64,000 bases of DNA from Sporolactobacillus nakayamae (GTDB lineage Bacteria; Bacillota; Bacilli; Bacillales; Sporolactobacillaceae), in NCBI RefSeq assembly GCF_900113325.1, contig NZ_FOOY01000005.1, positions 153,552-217,551 on the forward strand, in the 5' to 3' direction. The position numbers and the translations under genes are program-made. Under the pieces are notes generated by a model that saw only the letters and a list, made by a program, of their open reading frames with translations, was not told the DNA's origin and did not search any database. Position 1 is the first letter of the stretch; every line of letters begins with the position of its first letter. Of the stretch, positions 7,947-16,766 are shown piece after piece.

Positions 7947-8951
7947 TCACAGTTTGCAGACATTTCGGCTCACGTCCAAAGCCATTTGTTTGAGCAGAGC
8001 GAGCTCTTCCGTATCCGCGTTGCCGCCACTGACAATTAAGCCAATGTGCCTTCCGTTCGCCGGTACTTGACCGGAAAGCACAGCAGCCAGCGAAGCAGCA
8101 CCGGCACCTTCGACAAGCATCTTGCTGCGTTCGAGCATTAGAAGCATTGCCTGGGCAATTTCCGAGTCCGTAACGATTACCAGATCATCAAGATAATGTC
8201 TCAAAACAGGAATGGTGCGCTCGCCTGGTTTATCGACGAGAATCCCTTCGGCTATGCCCGGCGATTCACGATTTGCCTGTTTCTGATCATGATGAAAAAG
8301 ATTATATGCCGCCGGTGCGTGATCGGATTGAACGCCGATAACACGGATGCCGGGCTTAACACTTTTCAAATAGCAGACCGTTCCGGCAGCAAGTCCCCCG
8401 CCGCCTACTGGTACAAGCACTGTGTCAAGCTCCGGACATTGCGCGAACATCTCTGCGGCAACTGTTCCCTGGCCGGCAATCACCTGATTATCATCGAAAG
8501 CATGGACAAAAACAGATTGATTGGCTTGGCATTCGGCATGTGCCGCCTCATAGGCTTCCTGATAGGATGCACCAGCAAGCACAACCTCTGCGCCATAAGC
8601 AGCGGTCGCTTGGATTTTCGCCTGTGGCGTGCGCTCCGGCATAAAAATTTTTGCCGTTGCCCCGCGTTTTGCTGCTGCGTAAGCAATCCCTTGGGCATGG
8701 TTTCCCGCAGAGGCGGTCACAATACCACGATTTAACTCTCTAGCTGACAGATGAGCAATTTTATTAAACGCCCCACGGAGCTTAAATGACCCGGTTCGCT
8801 GCATGTTTTCTAGTTTCAAATGCAGATGCGCTCCGCTGATGCGGTTCAAGGTTGCCGACTCAAGCATCGGTGTCCGATGAACAACAGGCGTCAATGTTTC
8901 GTGCGCCTCCGCGATATCCGCTGCTGACACATAATCCCCAATGGTCTTCAC
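7947..8951 (-). CDS. ilvA: Threonine ammonia-lyase (threonine dehydratase), short form
   Basis: 334 residues of PLP fold type II. The PLP lysine is in GSFKLRGAFNKI, the phosphate loop is PVGGGGLAAG, and SGGNADTEE is near the C-terminus. It deaminates threonine to 2-oxobutanoate, the precursor for isoleucine. The C-terminal ACT regulatory region of long biosynthetic IlvA is absent, so it resembles TdcB in length and may lack isoleucine feedback. Its position right after ilvC argues for the biosynthetic role. Confidence 0.85.
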   Translation of the reverse strand: MKTIGDYVSAADIAEAHETLTPVVHRTPMLESATLNRISGAHLHLKLENMQRTGSFKLRGAFNKIAHLSARELNRGIVTASAGNHAQGIAYAAAKRGATAKIFMPERTPQAKIQATAAYGAEVVLAGASYQEAYEAAHAECQANQSVFVHAFDDNQVIAGQGTVAAEMFAQCPELDTVLVPVGGGGLAAGTVCYLKSVKPGIRVIGVQSDHAPAAYNLFHHDQKQANRESPGIAEGILVDKPGERTIPVLRHYLDDLVIVTDSEIAQAMLLMLERSKMLVEGAGAASLAAVLSGQVPANGRHIGLIVSGGNADTEELALLKQMALDVSRNVCKL

Positions 8952-8986
8952 CCCTCATCTGTTGCGATTCGTATTGCACCAGTGAT

Positions 8987-10021
8987 TTATTGTGCGACAT
9001 TTGCCGTGATATCTTCGCTGTCCTGCTTGCCTTCCTTAACGAACGGCATCAGCTTACGCAGCTCGCGGCCGACACGTTCGAGTTCCGAATTGTTTTCCTT
9101 TTGCTGAAGCGCGTTGAACATTGGACGGCCGACTTTGTTTTCAAGTACCCAGTCGCGGGCAAATCTGCCAGATTGGATATTTTCGAGGACTTTTTTCATA
9201 CGGGCTTTCACCCCATCATCAATAACATAGCGGCCGACGGTGAAGTCGCCAAATTTGGACGTATCTGAGCAAGAGTAACGCATGCCGGTCAGACCGTTTT
9301 CATAGATCAGATCAGTGAGCATTTTCATCTCGTGACAGGTTTCAAAATAGGCATTTTCCGGTTGATAGCCGGCTTCAACGAGTGTCTCGAATGCGGCTTC
9401 GATCAAGTGGGTCAGACCGCCCATCAGCACCGCTTGTTCACCAAACAGATCGGTTTCCGTCTCTTCTTTGAATGTGGTTTTCAGGACACCCGCACGAGCC
9501 GCGCCAAGACCTTTTGCCCAAGCAAGTGCAAGTTCCTCTGCCTCGCCGGACGGATTTTGTTCAACAGCGTAAAAAGCCGGAACACCGCCGCCATTCAGAT
9601 ATTCGCGGCGGCAGAAGTGGCCGGGACCTTTTGGAGCGACCATGAATACATCGACATCCTTTGGTGGAAGGATTTGCGTGAAATGGATATTGAAACCATG
9701 TGAGAAAGCGAGTGCATTACCTGGTTCAAGTCCTTCTTGAACTTCACTGTAATAGACTTCCGGCTGACGTTCATCGGGAAGCAGCATCATCACAACATCT
9801 GCCTCGGCAGCTGCCTCCTTGACACTTTTTACAGGAAAACCGTCGCGCTGTGCCTTGTCCCAAGACTTACCCGGCCTCACGCCGATTGTTACAGAAAAGC
9901 CGCTGTCGCGCAGGTTTTGCGCTTGTGAATGTCCTTGGGAACCGTAACCGAGAACTGCTATTTTCTTTCCGCGCAATACATTTTCATTGATATCCTTGTC
10001 ATAGTAAACTTTTGCTGTCAT
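8987..10021 (-). CDS. ilvC: Ketol-acid reductoisomerase (NADP+)
   Basis: 344 residues, a class I KARI. The N-terminal Rossmann fold has [17 protein letters not shown]. The catalytic knotted domain holds the metal ligands (ETDLFGEQ; the second Glu set lies in the ECHEMK-like [13 protein letters not shown]). It converts acetolactate or acetohydroxybutyrate to the dihydroxy acids in Val/Leu/Ile synthesis. It follows ilvN by 54 nt in the same operon. Confidence 0.95.
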   Translation of the reverse strand: MTAKVYYDKDINENVLRGKKIAVLGYGSQGHSQAQNLRDSGFSVTIGVRPGKSWDKAQRDGFPVKSVKEAAAEADVVMMLLPDERQPEVYYSEVQEGLEPGNALAFSHGFNIHFTQILPPKDVDVFMVAPKGPGHFCRREYLNGGGVPAFYAVEQNPSGEAEELALAWAKGLGAARAGVLKTTFKEETETDLFGEQAVLMGGLTHLIEAAFETLVEAGYQPENAYFETCHEMKMLTDLIYENGLTGMRYSCSDTSKFGDFTVGRYVIDDGVKARMKKVLENIQSGRFARDWVLENKVGRPMFNALQQKENNSELERVGRELRKLMPFVKEGKQDSEDITANVAQ

Positions 10022-10075
10022 TTTCGTATCCCCTTGTCTGTTTTTGTTTTATTTCCAATAGTGAAATATTTATGG

Positions 10076-10333
10076 TTAGTCTTGTCCAGCCGTGCATCCT
10101 TTCTCGCTGCACGGAGCAACCGAATACACATCGATCAGCCTTTCTGCTTGCCTGATAAAACGATTCAACTGACGCTCGCTTTCCGCGGCCAGTGTCATCG
10201 TCATCTGAAACCGAACACCTTCTCGCTCAGCATGTAAATCAGCGACCGACAAGTTACCGCGCGCAAGCAGCATGGTCACACGCGCCAACACATCAGGACT
10301 CGCCGCTGTTTCTACCGATACAGTCTGTCTCAT
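10076..10333 (-). CDS. ilvN: Acetolactate synthase small (regulatory) subunit, single ACT domain
   Basis: 85 residues, one ACT domain (SPDVLARVTMLLARGNLSVADL), much shorter than the 160-residue IlvH and closer to E. coli IlvM. It starts 4 nt after the ilvB stop, so translation is probably coupled. It modulates the catalytic subunit and valine feedback. The missing C-terminal domain may alter feedback sensitivity. Confidence 0.85.
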   Translation of the reverse strand: MRQTVSVETAASPDVLARVTMLLARGNLSVADLHAEREGVRFQMTMTLAAESERQLNRFIRQAERLIDVYSVAPCSEKGCTAGQD

Positions 10334-10337
10334 TGAT

Positions 10338-12038
10338 TTACACCCCCGTCATTTCCATTAGGCCTTCGCCGGGAGGAACCATCGGCGCAACATTTTCCAT
10401 CTGCTTCACAGCACAATCAACAAGTGCCGGGGCATCGGTCGCAAGCACAGATTCAATCGTTGCCGCTGCAGCAGATGGATCGGTCAGCCGGTGAGCCGAA
10501 ATTCCATAGCTTTCCGCAAGCCGGACAAAATCAGGCTGCATTTCAGGAATTGATTCCGCATAGCGTTCTCCATAAAAAGATTCTTGCCATTGCCGAACCA
10601 TCCCCAGCGTATGATTGTTCAGGATAAAAATTTTCACTGGCAGCTTGTGTTCCGCAATGACCGCAAGCTCCTGAAGCGTCATCTGAAAGCCGCCGTCGCC
10701 GAGAATGGCCACAACATTTTTCTGCGGACATGCAATCTGGGCACCGATGGCAGCCGGAAGGCCGAAGCCCATGGTTCCGAGTCCTCCCGAGCTGACAAAA
10801 CAGTCGGGATATTCGAAGCGGTAATATTGAGCCGCCCACATTTGGTGCTGTCCGACGTCCGTCGCTATGATGGCATCCGGTCCTGCAAAACGACAAATCT
10901 GTTCAATCACGTATTGCGGTAACAATTCCCGACTGGCTTGAACATAATGGAGCGGATGGCTATCCGCGTAGCTGTGCAAATGATTCAGCCAGTCGCGGTG
11001 ATCTGCCATCAGCTCGTTCAAAGCATTCTGCAATTGATCAAGAACCGCACCAGCATCACCAACCAAACCATAGTCGGTGTGCACTACTTTTCCAATTTCT
11101 GAAGCATCAATATCGACATGTGCCACTTGGGCATTAGGGGCGAATTTTTCAACATTCCCGGTCAGCCGGTCATCAAAGCGTGAACCGATATTGAGCAGCA
11201 AGTCACATTCGGAAAGTGCCATATTGGCTGCAAACGTTCCATGCATTCCGCCCATTCCGAGAAATAGCGGGTGCGATGCCGGAATACTGCCAAGGCCAAG
11301 AAACGTGGTTACCACCGGCAAATGACAGGTTTCAGCAAATTTCTGCAATTTTCTCGCTGCATGCGCATGAAGCACACCTGCTCCTGAAAGCAGCACCGGC
11401 CGTTCAGCTGTCTTCAACGCTTCAACAAGTTGACGCACCATGCGGATATTTGCCTTGTTCGGTACATGATAGCCGGGGAGCCGGAGATCAAATGCCAGAT
11501 CCGGCATGTTTTCCAGCCGTCCCGCGCAAATATCCTTCGGCAGATCAACCAAAACTGGTCCCGGACGCCCGCTTGCCGCCAAGAAAAATGCTTTGGCAAC
11601 CACATCGGGAAGCTCGCTCGTCTGTCGGACGCGAAAATTGTGCTTTGTTGCCGATCCGGTAATTCCGATGACATCTGCTTCTTGAAACGCATCGGTGTTA
11701 ATTGCCTGCCGCGTCACCTGTCCGGTAAAAACAACAAGCGGCAACGAATCAATCAACGCATCCATCAATCCTGTGACCAGATTTGTCGCACCCGGACCGC
11801 TTGTCGCAAGGACAACACCTGGTTTTCCCGAAACACGGGCGTAACCTTCGGCGGCGTGCACCGCACCCTGTTCATGACGAGCAAGCACATGGCGCATGTG
11901 GTGGCGATAAACCGCATCATAGAGCGGCAGCACCGCGCCCCCCGGATAACCGAAAAGCACGTCCGTTCCCGATTGCCGGATCAACCGAATCAATAAGTCA
12001 GCACCTGTTTCTGTGCGCTGTTCCGTTCTTTCGGTCAC
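10338..12038 (-). CDS. ilvB: Acetolactate synthase large (catalytic) subunit
   Basis: 566 residues from a GTG with GAGAGGAGG upstream. ThDP-enzyme layout: the N-terminal Pyr domain with the catalytic Glu (LARHEQGAVHAAEGYAR), a central FAD-type domain, and the C-terminal PP domain with GDGGFQMTLQEL and NN for Mg-ThDP. It joins two pyruvates to acetolactate, the first common step of branched-chain amino acid synthesis. It heads ilvB-ilvN-ilvC-ilvA-ylmA. Confidence 0.95.
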   Translation of the reverse strand: MTERTEQRTETGADLLIRLIRQSGTDVLFGYPGGAVLPLYDAVYRHHMRHVLARHEQGAVHAAEGYARVSGKPGVVLATSGPGATNLVTGLMDALIDSLPLVVFTGQVTRQAINTDAFQEADVIGITGSATKHNFRVRQTSELPDVVAKAFFLAASGRPGPVLVDLPKDICAGRLENMPDLAFDLRLPGYHVPNKANIRMVRQLVEALKTAERPVLLSGAGVLHAHAARKLQKFAETCHLPVVTTFLGLGSIPASHPLFLGMGGMHGTFAANMALSECDLLLNIGSRFDDRLTGNVEKFAPNAQVAHVDIDASEIGKVVHTDYGLVGDAGAVLDQLQNALNELMADHRDWLNHLHSYADSHPLHYVQASRELLPQYVIEQICRFAGPDAIIATDVGQHQMWAAQYYRFEYPDCFVSSGGLGTMGFGLPAAIGAQIACPQKNVVAILGDGGFQMTLQELAVIAEHKLPVKIFILNNHTLGMVRQWQESFYGERYAESIPEMQPDFVRLAESYGISAHRLTDPSAAAATIESVLATDAPALVDCAVKQMENVAPMVPPGEGLMEMTGV

Positions 12039-12131
12039 TGAAGGTTCCTCCTCTCTTTTTCTGTATCAGCCTTTGTTTCTGAGACGCTTCATCCTTCTCT
12101 ATTTTTCGCCTCGAATCCCCTTCGTACCTCA

Positions 12132-12149
12132 ACGGATTTTCAAATCCGT
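12132..12149. promoter_or_regulatory. 18-bp perfect palindrome between the ilvB promoter and ilvB
   Basis: ACGGATTTTCAAATCCGT has 8-bp arms and a 2-bp centre. It lies about 95 nt before the ilvB start and just downstream of the predicted promoter. This is a typical roadblock-operator position. No T-box specifier or tRNA-binding motif is visible in the leader. Confidence 0.5.
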
Positions 12150-12177
12150 AAGTGGCATTTTTTGGGGTTGGCACAAA

Positions 12178-12205
12178 TGTTAATCACTTAAAAAAATTCA
12201 GTCAA
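12178..12205 (-). promoter_or_regulatory. Putative promoter of the ilvB operon
   Basis: Minus strand TTGACT (12200-12205), 16 nt, TTAACA (12178-12183). It is enclosed by the inverted repeat GGGGTTG (12164-12170) and CAACCCC (12203-12209). Confidence 0.45.
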
Positions 12206-12334
12206 CCCCCTTTTTCGAATTTTACCTCAAGGTTTTTGGGCGCTCTTATGGAAGAAAATGACTCAAAAAATTTTTTTGATCAGCAAGCAAACCTGCATGT
12301 GACCAGGTAATCAATAATTCGCGCAAATTTATTA

Positions 12335-12363
12335 TTGACACCGATTTCCAGCAGTGCTATAGT
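12335..12363 (+). promoter_or_regulatory. Consensus sigma-A promoter of the leader/attenuator
   Basis: TTGACA (12335-12340), exactly 17 nt, TATAGT (12358-12363). It drives transcription away from ilvB. Confidence 0.75.
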
Positions 12364-12408
12364 TGCGGTACTAAAAAATTCGACAATTCAGGTAAGGAGC
12401 AATTTGCT

Positions 12409-12459
12409 ATGAATCGCCCATTACAACGCATGGTTAAAGCCATTATTATTATTAGCTAG
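12409..12459 (+). CDS. Leader peptide with four consecutive Ile codons
   Basis: 16 residues, MNRPLQRMVKAIIIIS, encoded after AAGGAG at 9-nt spacing. The four adjacent ATT codons and the attenuator behind them are the hallmark of ribosome-mediated attenuation, as in enterobacterial ilv leaders. Starvation for charged tRNA-Ile would stall the ribosome at codons 12-15. No ilv gene follows on this strand. Confidence 0.8.
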   Translation: MNRPLQRMVKAIIIIS

Positions 12460-12565
12460 GGTCCCGGCATCCGTTGACAACTTAACGAATGCTTGGACCC
12501 AGCTTCGCGTTGGATGGGTTCAGGCAAAGCCGCCCATCCACAATCGGATGAGCGGCTTTTTATTA
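12459..12565 (+). promoter_or_regulatory. Transcription attenuator with alternative hairpins
   Basis: Segments seen by eye: GGGTCC (12459-12464) pairs GGACCC (12495-12500). ACCCA (12497-12501) pairs TGGGT (12515-12519). GGATGGG (12512-12518) pairs CCCATCC (12533-12539). The terminator stem is 12526-12539 against 12546-12559, 14 pairs with one mismatch, followed by T-rich sequence. These overlaps give mutually exclusive pause, antiterminator and terminator forms controlled by the leader peptide. Confidence 0.75.
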
Positions 12566-12589
12566 TGATTAAAACAAGGAGGGTTTTAA

Positions 12590-12634
12590 GTGAACAATCA
12601 ATTTTGTACGAAACCTAACGTTCAAATGTTTCTC
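12590..12634 (+). pseudogene. First codons of the gene once controlled by the attenuator (truncated)
   Basis: An AAGGAGGG site stands 6 nt before GTG 12590, giving MNNQFCTKPNVQMF. The frame stays open to 13033, but the composition beyond 12635 is not protein-like in this frame, and the opposite strand shows better coding character. The simplest reading is a deletion that left only the 5' end of a regulated gene. No family can be named. Confidence 0.35.
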
Positions 12635-12808
12635 TTATGGCTTTTCGTCCATCTGTGCCGCAATGGTTTCAGGGCCGGCAATGGTGCACGCGTTCTTGTA
12701 ACGAACAAAAACAAGAAGGACCTCAATGATTTCGTTGAACCGTTCCAGCTCACAGTTCATCAGCTGCGCATGGCCGTTCGCTTCGCACTCGCCCAGCGAA
12801 TAGTCTCT
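12635..12808 (-). other. Coding-like minus-strand frame, unidentified
   Basis: A 57-codon open frame with balanced codon use (NCELERFNEIIEVLLVFVRY, then KNACTIAGPETIAAQMDEKP and stop). The only ATG is at 12760 (41 residues) and has no ribosome site. It is probably the 3' end of a truncated gene of unknown family. Confidence 0.3.
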
Positions 12809-12897
12809 TCATTTTCCGTTGCACATAACGGGTATTCATCCTTAAGACTTAGGCTGATTCTTTTTACAGTTAGTTTGCAGCAAACTTGCGCCATAAG

Positions 12898-12923
12898 AAA
12901 AAACCAGGCATCATCCCACCTGG
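12898..12923 (-). terminator. Terminator on the minus strand
   Basis: CCAGG, 10-nt loop, CCTGG, then T6. It lies about 200 nt downstream of the histidine phosphatase gene, with coding debris between. Confidence 0.6.
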
Positions 12924-13125
12924 CCATTCATCGTTTGATTCACTTTTTTCACGTACGCATCCTCAACATCAAGAGCATAATTCATCAACAGTTAGTTATT
13001 CAAAGCACGGTATTGCCCGTCGAAAAAGAATGATGGCAAACATCAATTTATTGATAAATCGTTAAGTTTTCGGATCAAACAAGTACAACAATCAAGAAAA
13101 GAAGCAGGAGAGAACTCAGACATCA

Positions 13126-13728
13126 TCATTCGGCGGGGCTGCAAACCCACCGTACATCACTCTTATTCTGAAAAAGATCAATTGTTTCAATTTGTTTGCA
13201 CAGTTGATGATCAAACGTCATTTTCACCATCCATGGCATGAGCTGCTTCATCCGCTCAAAATCAGTAAATCCGTAGGGGGGATCATAATAATTGATGATC
13301 GTACTGAGTGCGGTGCCATGACTGCCAATCACCAATACGTGATGATCCTGTTCATTTAGAATCTGGTTCAATACGCGGATCACGCGTGTCTGAACCTCAC
13401 CAAGACTTTCGCCACCTGTCAACTTAAAGCGAAAATCGTTCCACTGCTGTTTGGTGTATGTATGGAAATCATGGACCCACTGACCTACATTCCGCTCACG
13501 GAAATCTTCAATCCTATCTATAGGAAGTTTCTTCAGATCCGCGAGCTGCTTCACGGTGTCTACCGCCCTTAGATAGGGACTGGATAAAACCTGGTCGACA
13601 TGCTGATTACACAGATAATTCGTCACCAGTTCTCGGTCCTCTATTCCCTTTTCCGTTAATGGACGCAACCGATCGTTATGAATCCGGAAATCCGACTTAG
13701 CATGACGTACAAAATAGATCGTTGTCAT
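13126..13728 (-). CDS. Histidine phosphatase (phosphoglycerate-mutase superfamily) protein
   Basis: 200 residues. The ATG at 13728 follows GGGAGAGG and begins MTTIYFVRHAKSD, the RHG-type catalytic motif (here RHA). The second catalytic His is in VIGSHGTAL, and a conserved Arg is in SSPYLRAVDT. Such enzymes dephosphorylate small metabolites or proteins; substrate unknown. The frame is open about 68 codons upstream of the start, with LFSESLLLDEPDIV and VNIDSLSLYGRG resembling the end of another protein. Confidence 0.8.
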   Translation of the reverse strand: MTTIYFVRHAKSDFRIHNDRLRPLTEKGIEDRELVTNYLCNQHVDQVLSSPYLRAVDTVKQLADLKKLPIDRIEDFRERNVGQWVHDFHTYTKQQWNDFRFKLTGGESLGEVQTRVIRVLNQILNEQDHHVLVIGSHGTALSTIINYYDPPYGFTDFERMKQLMPWMVKMTFDHQLCKQIETIDLFQNKSDVRWVCSPAE

Positions 13729-14042
13729 TGAGTAACCTCTCCCGTAAAGACTGAGACTGTCGATGTTCACCCGAAATGGTCGAAATTGGTCGGCAACTAA
13801 AGGCATTACTCTTTGGACGATGTCCGGCTCATCAAGCAGCAATGATTCGCTGAATAGGCACTCATAACATAATAAGGAAGAAATGTGATGGAACTCGATG
13901 AAGGAACATGCGATGAATGAATCATTTTTTACTTAACCTTAGTGTACAAAAGCTGACCATTTGATGAACACGGTCGAAATTCCTAAGAAAGCAATGGAAT
14001 TTTACTGACAAGTAGGTTGTCGACATCATTCGATAAAGAAAA

Positions 14043-14112
14043 CTTGGTGAGGCCAAGCTTTTAGGCGCCGACCGAACCTTAGTTGCACTTATACTATTTT
14101 CCTTGAAATGCA
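14043..14112 (+). repeat. Interspersed repeat, copy 1
   Basis: Starts CTTGGTGAGGCCAAG, then a GC-rich block, CCTTAGTTGCACTTATACT and TTTCCTTGAAATG. The same order of blocks occurs at 18687 and 44213. The left flank ends AAAGAAAA, as at copy 2. Confidence 0.6.
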
Positions 14113-14253
14113 ACTACATTTTAATAGTGCAGGAAATTCCCTGCCATCATTACTAGAAAGGCTAGAACAAATAATTAACAAAAATACATAATTAAATAAA
14201 TCACCTCCATATCAGAAAGTGATTTGTTCATTGTCCTATTCTTTTGACCACTA

Positions 14254-14439
14254 TTAATCACTCAATAAACTCAAAACAAGGGCCAGCAGCGTACCTACCA
14301 CAACGCAGGTAAAAAGAACATAGCCAAGAATCCGAATCGGTTTCGGGTATGTTTTCATTTCGATTTTCTCCGGCCTGCCGGTAGTTTTGTCAAAATGATC
14401 CATGACATCGTTGAAGGGCTCTTTGTCTTTTTCGAGCAT
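14254..14439 (-). CDS. Small single-pass membrane protein, unknown
   Basis: 61 residues: a charged N-terminal half (LEKDKEPFNDVMDHFDKTTG) and one membrane helix near the C-terminus (ILGYVLFTCVVVGTLLALVL). GGGAGATG precedes the ATG. It lies 27 nt after the membrane protein gene at 14467 and is probably co-transcribed. No family recognised. Confidence 0.5.
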   Translation of the reverse strand: MLEKDKEPFNDVMDHFDKTTGRPEKIEMKTYPKPIRILGYVLFTCVVVGTLLALVLSLLSD

Positions 14440-14466
14440 TGTTCATTCATCTCCCTAATCAACTTT

Positions 14467-14853
14467 TTAGATGACCGAAGCTTTATTTTCAAAGCAAACT
14501 TTAACGCGAATGGTATAGAGTAACACAATTAGTGACCACAATATATTGCCAATAAAGGGTTGTTGATGATGTACCAATGACAGGGTCAGACTTATTGATC
14601 CGAACAGGAACGAATAGCTGATCATCGCCCAGAAGCCCCATTTTCTAAGCTTCATATATCCATAGAGCATGACCAGTGTGGCAAGAGCAAGCACTACTCT
14701 GAATGGACGATCGTATGAACTTGGCAACGCAAATCGCATCGCTATATTTATTGGGTTCGCATCAGCGTCATAAAAAATTGAAGTGAATGATAGGACAAGT
14801 GAGCCCACAATGTAAAAGCTGTTTATTAAGTTAACACCGATCGGTTTTTTCAC
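14467..14853 (-). CDS. Four-helix membrane protein, unknown
   Basis: 128 residues with about four membrane segments (near residues 8-25, 50-66, 72-90 and 98-118). No conserved motif that names a family. It is upstream of the 61-residue membrane protein, with which it may form a two-gene unit. Confidence 0.55.
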   Translation of the reverse strand: MKKPIGVNLINSFYIVGSLVLSFTSIFYDADANPINIAMRFALPSSYDRPFRVVLALATLVMLYGYMKLRKWGFWAMISYSFLFGSISLTLSLVHHQQPFIGNILWSLIVLLYTIRVKVCFENKASVI

Positions 14854-14968
14854 AATGCTTCACCTCAATGGATAATCTTCGCTTGAAGACCTAGTGCAAA
14901 CAGCATAATAAATTTTTCCTTCATTAACATTCAATAAAAGCTTTCTAGGTCAGTCGCCGAATTTTTAT

Positions 14969-15598
14969 TCATCCCACAACCAGCGCACGTCTCCCCATCG
15001 CATCATAGATTTTGATGAACTTATTCTTCTCCACCAACACATCTTTCCCGCTCAGTTCGGTAGATTCACAGTCATTAAAATAAACGTAGTGCTCATCAAC
15101 ACCGGTGACGACGATACAGTGCAACGGTCTCGGGGCGAAAATTTCTTTGCCTGCCGGCGTATGCCAGTACCTAAGGATGGGCATTTCATGGGTAATGGTG
15201 AACCAGACGAGGACGGGGTTCCCGTCCGCCACATAATTCTGAACGACGCTAAAGTCTTTTCCATATAACGCAATGCCGCCGCTGCGGTATTGGTCAAGCA
15301 CTTGTTTTAATGGGTTGGGATTAATGGTAATGCCGTCACCGCGGGGATCGCCGACAAAACCGTCTTCCGGATCTCCCCATGTTTTAATCGAACCGTCTCC
15401 GTTTCTTGTATCTGGTGTTGTGTCGCGCGGCATTTGGTCAACGATCGTTTGCTTGTCGACGTTTATGCCGTAGTAGTGAAGCGCCATTGTTAAAGCAACG
15501 CCTTCACATCCGGTCGGCAGCTCCGGCCTTTGTTTGATTAAAGGTACATCGAGTCGTTTTGTTGTGTTTGGCTGTTCATTTGCGGTCATTGTTTCCAC
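14969..15598 (-). CDS. C39-like (Peptidase_C39_2) family protein, cytoplasmic type
   Basis: 209 residues, no signal peptide in the frame as called. Papain-like triad candidates: Cys in ELPTGCEGVALTMALHYYG, His in RPLHCIVVTGVDE, and Asp/Asn in VYFNDCES. It belongs with YvpB-like C39 proteins. It is related in fold to the secreted protein at the left edge but shorter. Substrate unknown. Confidence 0.75.
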   Translation of the reverse strand: METMTANEQPNTTKRLDVPLIKQRPELPTGCEGVALTMALHYYGINVDKQTIVDQMPRDTTPDTRNGDGSIKTWGDPEDGFVGDPRGDGITINPNPLKQVLDQYRSGGIALYGKDFSVVQNYVADGNPVLVWFTITHEMPILRYWHTPAGKEIFAPRPLHCIVVTGVDEHYVYFNDCESTELSGKDVLVEKNKFIKIYDAMGRRALVVG

Positions 15599-15900
15599 GT
15601 CCTCAAGTAATTTTTTCGCTGCTGTATGTATTGGGCTATGATCTGTTCCTTTACTGACTTTAATAAATATTATAACAGATCATAGCCATGAGCCTGTGAT
15701 ACAAAGTAACGTCTAGGCACGAGTTGTGTTTACCATTATTGGCAACATCATGTGTACATGACTGGTGATGAAATTATTGAGGTGATCTCAAACGACGAAC
15801 GTAGATTTGTTGAGAAAAAGGAACGAAGAAAAAACAATTGTAATTTGATGAATAGCTTCCCTATGCCCTGCGCTGAGAAGATTAAAAAAGCTGCACAACA

Positions 15901-16215
15901 TTAAAGCAATTGCTCCCAGTTTCGCTTGCCAGAAAGGATTCGGATAATCGAAACTGTGCGCTCCTCTTCATGAATTAGATAAAAAACAAGATAATGATCA
16001 ACAGCTATTCGTCGAATTCCACGAGAAGCTAGATACGGATCAGCCGTGCAAGGATAACGAGTAGGCAATTCAGATAAACGCATCACGTTTCTTTTAATTT
16101 TGGCAACGAGCTTTTGAGCCGTTTCCGGTTCGCGCAATTCTCTGGCGATATATCTGGAGATTTCCTGCAGATCATTCACTGCCGGTATACTCATCATTAA
16201 TTTATAGGTGCTCAT
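15901..16215 (-). CDS. RelE/ParE-family toxin
   Basis: 104 residues with the plasmid-stabilisation fold: PAVNDLQEISRYIARELREP at the N-terminus, then a GIRRIAVDHYLVFYLIHEEE sheet and IIRILSGKRNW near the end. It overlaps the antitoxin gene by 4 nt (ATGA), the usual antitoxin-first layout. It may be an mRNA interferase or a gyrase poison; the sequence does not decide. Confidence 0.85.
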   Translation of the reverse strand: MSTYKLMMSIPAVNDLQEISRYIARELREPETAQKLVAKIKRNVMRLSELPTRYPCTADPYLASRGIRRIAVDHYLVFYLIHEEERTVSIIRILSGKRNWEQLL

Positions 16216-16475
16216 TTACTCAGACCATCTTCAATTCGCTTAAACGCTTCATCGGCAGGTATGGCTTCACCTTTTTTTATAGACTCACCGCCTTTGGCCA
16301 ATAAATTGTAAAGTTCGAACTTCCCAACCAGCTGTTCATAAGTGTCAATACTCATAACCACCAGATCTCCCTTGCCGTTCTTCGTAAGATAAACAGGCTC
16401 AGAGTACTCATGGCAAAACTGTGAAATTTCATTGTACTTATTTCGCAAATCAGAACTTGGTCGTATCTTAGGCAT
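16212..16475 (-). CDS. Phd/YefM-family antitoxin
   Basis: 87 residues from the ATG at 16475, chosen because GGAGG is 7 nt away; an ATG at 16478 and a GTG at 16481 are alternatives. The N-terminal DNA-binding fold has RPSSDLRNKYNEISQFC and the family stretch VYLTKNGKGDLVVMSIDTYE. The acidic C-terminal helix would wrap the toxin. It probably autorepresses the operon with the toxin. Confidence 0.85.
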   Translation of the reverse strand: MPKIRPSSDLRNKYNEISQFCHEYSEPVYLTKNGKGDLVVMSIDTYEQLVGKFELYNLLAKGGESIKKGEAIPADEAFKRIEDGLSK

Positions 16476-16766
16476 CATCACACCTCCATTTTTATTATAT
16501 GCATATTTTAGCGTTATATTGATATATAATCAAATGAACCATCTATTGTAACAAATCAATTAACGTTACTACTCATATCCCATCCCTCTCAGCCATTCCC
16601 TCACTACCAATCGTTCTTTTCAAAGTGCATTAGTTTTAATATAGTAGTAAATATGCCTATAATATGGGTAAGGTAAGGGCGACGATTTGAAACATTCTGC
16701 CTTGCCTTTCGTAACTATCAATGTTGTAAACTAAAGCTGAATGCTTTTTACATGGGAGTGAACGTT

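Noticed and set aside
12040..12330. T-box leader ahead of ilvB
   Set aside because: No specifier loop, AGGGTGG-type T-box sequence or matching terminator found on the minus strand.
15758..15904. 48-codon plus-strand frame (MTGDEIIEVISNDERRFVEK...)
   Set aside because: No ribosome site, overlaps the toxin 3' end, no recognisable family; may be a fragment but cannot be supported.
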